From contig NZ_CP108938.1 in the NCBI RefSeq assembly GCF_036347135.1, positions 4,836,001 through 4,900,000 of the forward strand: a stretch of DNA of 64,000 nucleotides, in the 5' to 3' direction. The notes under the pieces were generated by a model that made no database searches, was not told the origin of the DNA, and saw nothing but the letters and a program-made list of their open reading frames with translations. Made by a program: the position numbers and the translations under genes. Numbering within the stretch: the stretch's first letter is position 1; each line of letters opens with the position of its first letter. Below are positions 59,315 through 64,000 of the stretch, piece after piece. This DNA comes from Streptomyces sp. NBC_00775. GTDB lineage: Bacteria > Actinomycetota > Actinomycetes > Streptomycetales > Streptomycetaceae.

Positions 59315-59790
59315 AGTCCCTCCCCGACTAAAGCGAGGTGGCACCAAGCCCTCGTGCCATCGTCGCTGAAGCCCCAGTGCCCGCCCAGTTCCGTGACGAG
59401 GGCGTCGACGAGGAACAGGCCACGTCCGCTTTCCGACTCGGGGCCGACGTGCTGAGGCTCGGGGACGGACGACGGCGACTTGTCGTGGACTTCGAGGCGG
59501 AATTCGTCCTGCGCCGGCATCCAGCCGCGCACGTCGATTAACTCATGCCGGCCGTGCCGTACCGCGTTGGTACACAGCTCGGACAACACGACAAGGACGG
59601 CGTCCAGTTGTTCGTCCGGCATCCAGCAGTGGCATCGGATCCACGCCTTGGTGACGCGTCGGGCTACTTCCACGCTCCACGGCTCGGAGCGGATTGCCAT
59701 GTCGAAGGCTGGCAGAACGGCCTCCGGAACCGTCCCGCGGGGCGGGACTGCCTCCAACAGGGCGGTCGATCCGGCATCTCTGGGGGGCAT
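59311..59790 (-). CDS. RsbW-like ATP-binding anti-sigma factor
   Basis: The ATG at 59790 follows AGGGAGTTCCC. The 159-aa product has a GHKL-type ATP-binding fold: AVLVVLSELCTNAVRHGRHE (N box), LEVHDKSPSSVPEP (D-x-G-like box altered to DKS), ESESGRGLFLVDALVTELGG (G box) and TRAWCHLAL. Streptomyces has many such kinases that act on anti-anti-sigma factors or as regulators. The N box is complete, so ATP binding is plausible. It is the first gene of the leftward operon and diverges from the TPR regulator. Confidence 0.82.
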   Translation of the reverse strand: MPPRDAGSTALLEAVPPRGTVPEAVLPAFDMAIRSEPWSVEVARRVTKAWIRCHCWMPDEQLDAVLVVLSELCTNAVRHGRHELIDVRGWMPAQDEFRLEVHDKSPSSVPEPQHVGPESESGRGLFLVDALVTELGGHWGFSDDGTRAWCHLALVGEGL

Positions 59791-60065
59791 GGAGGGAACT
59801 CCCTGGTCCACGATTGTGCACGTCCGGGCACTCTCAGCGAGCGGTCGTGGATCAGATTCCTCTGGATTCAGGTAGCTCGACCATGCCCTGCGAGGCGTCC
59901 TCTGGATCTCTCCTGAGTGACGAAAATGGCCTCGGGGTGGCCTTGAAGTGGCTTCTGTCGAGGCCCTGTTGCGGCAGCATGGAGCCGCGGTATCCCCTTC
60001 ACGAGAAGGGATCGATCCACAGAGCGCCCGCCACGGGACGGCAGCGCCTTGGGACAGGGGGCGAG

Positions 60066-61394
60066 ATGGGCAGTGAGTCAAAGACACTGCTGAAGTTGCT
60101 CGTTGACCAGCAACGGATGTCCTACACCGGGTTCGAGAGACGGTTCAACGAAACGTCGCGACGGGTCCTCGGCAAGGGGGCCAATAACCCGACCTGCGGC
60201 GAAACCCAATTTCGGCGGTGGACTGGAGGCAAGCTCAAGGGCCTGCCTGGTCCTGAGACCTGCCAGGTCTTAGAAGCGATGTTTCCTGGCTACGCGGTAG
60301 CGGAGCTGTTCGGACCACCGCCTTCAGCCGACGATCCCCAGGCACCCGCGTACAACCTGGAAGAGCAGATCCGAATGACCGCACGTGAAGCCCATGAGGG
60401 CGCCGATGTGACCGCCACGGCGTCCATTTCCGATACCACCGTCGACGAACTCCGTGATCAGGTAGTGAACCTTGCGCGGGAGTACCACGGCATTGCGCCC
60501 CTTCGGGCCTTCACCGAGGCCAACAGGCTGCGTCAGGAAGCTGAACGACAGCGGGACCGCACACAAGTCCCGATCCAGCAGCAGGAACTGATGATCCTGA
60601 CCGGCCAAGCCGCAGCTCTGCTGGCCGCAGCCGCCTTCGACCTCGGCTATCTCGCCGACGCCAGGAGCTTCGCACGTACGGCTGCTCTGTACGGAGAAAC
60701 CACACGGTTCACACCTCTGCGGGCCTTCGCCGACGGTGTTCTGGCCTACACCGCGTACTTCAGGGGAGAGACCACCGAGGCCGTCAGGAAGGCGAAGGGT
60801 GCGCTGTCTCACGGTGGTATCGGCGACGTCGCCACACGCCGACTTCTTACGATCCAGGGCCGCTCCTTCGCGCACCTGGGCGACGTTGAGTCAGCCCGCC
60901 ATGCAATCCAGCTTTCCGAGCAGACGGAAACCGGCGCCCGCGACGCTCTCCACGACGATGTGGGCGGCGAGTTCGGCTTCTCACAAGAGCGGCTGGCGAT
61001 GTCCAACAGCTCGACCAGTCTGCTGATCGGTGATGGCCGCCAGGCGGAGGCTACTGCCCTTCACGCACTTGAACTGCTGGCAGGACAGCCGCAGGACAGC
61101 CGGTCACCGCACGTGCTCGGCGGTGCTGCAGCAGACCTGGCACTCGCGCGCCTCATGAACAACGACGTCGAAGGGGCTGCCGACGCATTGGATCCCGTCT
61201 GGGGCATCCCCGGGCCCCAGCGCATGACCGGTGTGCTGGTGCGCACCGCTCGCGTACGTCGGTATCTGTCGCGGCCGACCTACCACGGTGCGCAGCTCCC
61301 GCAGGAACTGCGAGAGCGTATCGAGGACTTCACGGTCGCCTCCGAGCCGTACCGCCTCGGCCTTCGAACCGGGCTGCTCGAACTAGAAGCTTGA
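60066..61394 (+). CDS. TPR-containing transcriptional regulator (NsdA-like)
   Basis: The ATG at 60066 follows AGGGGGCGAG. The 442-aa product has an N-terminal HTH-like part (KTLLKLLVDQQRMSYTGFER, GKGANNPTCGETQFRRWTGG) and from about residue 130 a set of TPR-type helical repeats (LMILTGQAAALLAAAAFDLG, DARSFARTAALYGETTRFTP, ATALHALELLAGQPQDSRSP). It is divergent from the RiPP-type operon and its start region faces the RsbW-like gene, so it is the likely regulator. Related Streptomyces regulators affect antibiotic production and development. Confidence 0.75.
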   Translation: MGSESKTLLKLLVDQQRMSYTGFERRFNETSRRVLGKGANNPTCGETQFRRWTGGKLKGLPGPETCQVLEAMFPGYAVAELFGPPPSADDPQAPAYNLEEQIRMTAREAHEGADVTATASISDTTVDELRDQVVNLAREYHGIAPLRAFTEANRLRQEAERQRDRTQVPIQQQELMILTGQAAALLAAAAFDLGYLADARSFARTAALYGETTRFTPLRAFADGVLAYTAYFRGETTEAVRKAKGALSHGGIGDVATRRLLTIQGRSFAHLGDVESARHAIQLSEQTETGARDALHDDVGGEFGFSQERLAMSNSSTSLLIGDGRQAEATALHALELLAGQPQDSRSPHVLGGAAADLALARLMNNDVEGAADALDPVWGIPGPQRMTGVLVRTARVRRYLSRPTYHGAQLPQELRERIEDFTVASEPYRLGLRTGLLELEA

Positions 61395-62408
61395 TCACAG
61401 CGAGGCGAGAATCCTCTCCTCCTTCTCCGGAGCGATCCCGTGCTCTGCCCACCGCGAGTGGTGCACGGGACGCCCGTCTTCCGCCCACCACTTCCACGTG
61501 TCCCGGATCGTCTCCACGATCGGCCGACACCGAAGTCCTGCGGCCGTCGCACGACTTGAGTCGACCGCCCATACGCCGGTGTGTGTGCGCCACAAGGGCA
61601 ACTCGGTCCACTGCGTCACGTCGTGCTCCCGCAGAAACTCCGGCTGCACCCACACAGGCGTGCCCCGGTTTCCGGACACGGCCAGGCACTCGCCGACAAA
61701 GTCCCCGAAGGTGATCCCTTCTGGATGGGTCACGTTGTAACCGCCGCCCTCCGTACCTGCTGCCTGGTCCAGGGCGAACTCCGCGACGTCACGGACGTCG
61801 ACGGGCTGGATGCGCCGCTCGGCCGGGGCCGGGGCCAGGAAGCGTCCTCCCCTCTTGGCGCGCTCCAGCCACCACGGAAGACGGCCCACGTATTCGCCTG
61901 GGCCCAGGATCACCCCAGGCCGCAAAAACACCGCAGCATCACCAAAAGACTGTTCCACAGCACGCTCGCCACCGGCCTTCTGGAAGCCGTAGACCGTGGG
62001 GCTGCCATCGTCGCCCGTGTTCCCGTACGTCTCATCGGCATCGGCAGGACACTGCAACGTAGGTGAATCATCAGAGAGGGCCTGGTGAGGCCAGCCCTCG
62101 TACACGGACACGGTGGAGATGTGTACCCACCGCTGGGCCTGCTCCCGAAGTGTCCGGGCGGCCAGCAAAACGTCTCGCGGTGCGAGGTCGGAGCTGGAGG
62201 TGTCGATCACGGCATCCCATGGCCCATGCTGCGCAAGTTCCAGAAGATTCGCACGGACCGTACGGTCGCCATGCACTGGCTCTACACCAACCACGTCGCG
62301 GCCGGAGCGCCCTCGGTTGAAGGTGGTCACGGCCCACCCCCTAGCCAGAGCCCCTTCCGCAATGCGCTTCCCCAGGAACCACGTTCCGCCGATGACCAGA
62401 ATCCTCAT
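61395..62408 (-). CDS. NAD-dependent epimerase/dehydratase family protein (extended SDR)
   Basis: The 337-aa product starts MRILVIGGTWFLGKRIAEGA, with the Rossmann glycine motif GGTWFLG. The catalytic YGFQK pair follows (Y166-x3-K170 by rough count) after HISTVSVYEGW. The C-terminal part has RRIQPVDVRDVAEFALDQAA and AVDSSRATAAGLRCRPIVET, as in NAD-dependent reductases or epimerases for sugars. The gene is convergent with the TPR regulator, ending one base beyond its stop. Whether it belongs to the peptide cluster is not clear. Confidence 0.82.
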   Translation of the reverse strand: MRILVIGGTWFLGKRIAEGALARGWAVTTFNRGRSGRDVVGVEPVHGDRTVRANLLELAQHGPWDAVIDTSSSDLAPRDVLLAARTLREQAQRWVHISTVSVYEGWPHQALSDDSPTLQCPADADETYGNTGDDGSPTVYGFQKAGGERAVEQSFGDAAVFLRPGVILGPGEYVGRLPWWLERAKRGGRFLAPAPAERRIQPVDVRDVAEFALDQAAGTEGGGYNVTHPEGITFGDFVGECLAVSGNRGTPVWVQPEFLREHDVTQWTELPLWRTHTGVWAVDSSRATAAGLRCRPIVETIRDTWKWWAEDGRPVHHSRWAEHGIAPEKEERILASL

Positions 62409-62586
62409 AGCCCGATCCTGCCGTTAGAACGGAGGCGGGGGAAGTGCGTCCGAAGGCCCCAGACGATCGCGGGGTCCGCCCGTACCGCCGCAACGAACGA
62501 CCGGTTCCGTTGTAGCGCCGCGCCGCCCGGTATCTTGCGGGATTTCGACACCCTGCTGCACGACACCTATCTGTAAGGGGGACGCC
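62409..62586. other. Upstream region of the epimerase gene
   Basis: I see no gene or strong promoter here; the stretch likely holds the epimerase promoter. It ends at the left terminus of a small inverted-repeat element. Confidence 0.4.
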
Positions 62587-62715
62587 AGTGTCCTGCACCT
62601 GAAATTCCTAGGTAGTTTCGGCCGAGTTGAGGACGGTCAACACGCCTGGCCGGCGACCGAAGTTGGGCCGCCAGGACGAGGCGGATCTACCGACGGATTA
62701 CTGGCGCAGGACACT
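62587..62715. mobile_element. 129-bp MITE-like element with IS630-type ends
   Basis: AGTGTCCTGC (62587-62596) and its complement GCAGGACACT (62706-62715) form perfect 10-bp ends that extend less perfectly inward. The ends resemble the tip of the adjacent IS630-type element (GTGTGATGCGCCAG at 62717). The element holds no gene. A TA flank is present only on the right. It is probably a small non-autonomous derivative. Confidence 0.55.
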
Positions 62716-62716
62716 A

Positions 62717-64000
62717 GTGTGATGCGCCAGAAATCGCGGGCTTAAGTCTCTTGCTGGTTTTCGGTGGCTGACGGAGTGACCTTGGTGAGGTAGTCGGCGA
62801 GGGATTTGAGGATCTCGTCGGCGGTCTTGGTCCAAGTGAAGGCCCTGGGGCTCTCGTTCCACGAGACGATCCATGCCCTGATGTCATCTTCCAGCGCCTT
62901 CACCGAGGTGTGGACGCCGCGGCGGATGAGTTTGTCGGTCAGCAGGCCGAACCACCGCTCGACCTGGTTGATCCAGGAGGAGCCGGTCGGGGTGAAGTGG
63001 ACATGGAATCGACGGTGTCTGCCGAGCCAGGTCCTGATCTCCGGTGTGTTGTGAGTGGCGTAGTTGTCACACACCAGGTGCACGTCGAGTCCGGCGGGGA
63101 CCGCCTTGTCTATCGTGACCAGGAACTTTTTGAACTCGATGGCCCGGTGGCGGCGGTGCAGTTCCGATATGACGGTGCCGTCGGCGATGTTGAAGGCGGC
63201 GAACAGGCTGGTGATGCCGTGCCGCAGGTAGTCGTGGGTGCGCCGTTCGGGCATGCCCGGCATCATCGGAAGTACCGGCTGCGAGCGGTCCAGGGCCTGT
63301 ATCTGGGACTTCTCGTCCACGCATAACACCACCGCCTTCTCGGGCGGGTTGTGGTACAGGCCGACGACGTCGACGACCTTCGCGACGAACTGCGGGTCGG
63401 TGGAGAGCTTGAAGGCGTCCTGCAGGTGCGGCTTGAGATCGAACCGTTTCCAGATCCGGCCGATGGTGGACTTCGACAGCCCGGTCCGGGCCGCCATGGA
63501 AGCCCGCGACCAGTGCGTGTCCTGGCCCGGAGTGGATTCCAGCGTCGCGGCGATGACGTCCTCGACCTGGTCGAGCAGGATGGACGGCGGCCGCCCCGGC
63601 CGCGGCTCGTCGACCAGCCCGTCCAGCCGCTGTTCGACGAACCGAGCCCGCCAGCGGCTCACCGACTGCTCTCGCACCCCGAGCTCCGCCGCCACCCGCT
63701 TGTTCGTCCCGCCCTCCGCGCACCGCAGCACAATCCTCGCCCGCAGGGCCAGGAACTGCGCGGTCTTCGCCCGCCTCGCCCAGCGCACCAGCTGAGCCCG
63801 TTCGTCATCGCTGAGCACCAGCTCCAGCTTGCGCCGGCCCGGCCGCGGCTCATCCGCAAGCCCGGCCATCCGCCGGGCAACGAACCGCGAGCGCCACTTC
63901 CTCACCATGTCCGCGGTCACCTTGAACTCCGCCGCGACACGCGTATTCGGCGCGCCATCCGCGCATGCCAAGACGATGCGTGCCCGCTCGGCAAGACGGG
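62717..64000. mobile_element. IS630 family insertion sequence, truncated by the window end
   Basis: The left tip begins GTGTGATGCGCCAGAAATCG directly after a TA dinucleotide, the usual IS630 target. The transposase occupies nearly all the rest. The right tip lies outside the window. Confidence 0.7.
62742..64000 (-). CDS. IS630 family transposase with duplicated HTH cassette (partial)
   Basis: The DDE domain is complete: [20 protein letters not shown] (first Asp), [20 protein letters not shown] (second Asp) and [17 protein letters not shown] (Glu). Before it lie two similar HTH modules. The first reads [20 protein letters not shown] and [13 protein letters not shown]; the second [20 protein letters not shown] and [14 protein letters not shown]. 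Related transposases normally start just before the second. The frame is open to the window end (64000), and no start codon is visible, so the protein is longer than seen. Confidence 0.85.
   Translation of the reverse strand, partial: RLAERARIVLACADGAPNTRVAAEFKVTADMVRKWRSRFVARRMAGLADEPRPGRRKLELVLSDDERAQLVRWARRAKTAQFLALRARIVLRCAEGGTNKRVAAELGVREQSVSRWRARFVEQRLDGLVDEPRPGRPPSILLDQVEDVIAATLESTPGQDTHWSRASMAARTGLSKSTIGRIWKRFDLKPHLQDAFKLSTDPQFVAKVVDVVGLYHNPPEKAVVLCVDEKSQIQALDRSQPVLPMMPGMPERRTHDYLRHGITSLFAAFNIADGTVISELHRRHRAIEFKKFLVTIDKAVPAGLDVHLVCDNYATHNTPEIRTWLGRHRRFHVHFTPTGSSWINQVERWFGLLTDKLIRRGVHTSVKALEDDIRAWIVSWNESPRAFTWTKTADEILKSLADYLTKVTPSATENQQET

Overview
The window is very GC-rich actinobacterial chromosomal DNA. 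Streptomyces is the best fit: GTG and TTG starts are frequent, overlaps of the GTGA/ATGA type are common, and DUF6415-like proteins, RsbW-like ATPases and a TPR-type regulator are all typical of that genus. I found no rRNA, tRNA or CRISPR array.

Left region (1-13.4 kb): an accessory/defence island. An EVE-domain protein lies between two 69-bp degenerate direct repeats. It is followed by a complete type I restriction-modification operon in the order hsdR-hsdS-hsdM (minus strand). The two target-recognition halves of HsdS are close copies of each other. Diverging from hsdR is a two-gene operon of a SMC/RecF-like ATPase and an HNH nuclease that matches the Septu (PtuA/PtuB) arrangement. Next comes a two-gene stretch, DUF3800 plus a nucleoside-deoxyribosyltransferase-like protein, bracketed by 43-bp inverted repeats. 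Gene debris follows: a CorA tail fragment, a decayed tyrosine integrase and an IS630 fragment.

Middle region (about 14.6-52.9 kb): a siphovirus-like prophage remnant. Apart from IS cargo, all its genes are on the minus strand and read from right to left. The right part holds head-tail connectors, tail terminator, major tail protein, tail chaperones with a GGGAAAA -1 frameshift site, a 1602-aa tape measure, baseplate/fibre proteins and a lysis block (papain-like protease, GH25 endolysin, Acb2-like ORF with an in-frame amber, holin). The left part holds regulators, a Sak4-like ATPase with a Cas4-like exonuclease, a winged-helix gene carrying iteron-like palindromes, a Dcm-like methylase, a WhiB-like protein, a RuvC-like resolvase, a DUF3846-PP2C fusion, an N6-methylase-like protein without NPPF, and many small unknowns. 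Four near-identical promoters, a recurrent TTGGAG Shine-Dalgarno element with a 6-nt spacer, and strong GC hairpins between genes organise this early region. Portal, capsid and terminase genes are not in the window, and the nearest integrase is broken. An IS1182-type element (32441-35231, CTAG duplication) carrying HxlR and RidA passenger genes sits between the lysis and early blocks.

Right region (53-64 kb): a small secreted protein and two membrane proteins, then a probable RiPP-type operon read leftward: RsbW-like ATPase, DUF6415-like protein, two Cys-rich proteins, a second DUF6415-like protein, radical SAM/SPASM enzyme, a 46-aa precursor-like ORF and an APH-like kinase. A TPR regulator diverges from it. 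A convergent NAD-dependent epimerase, a 129-bp MITE-like element and an IS630 transposase running off the end complete the window.
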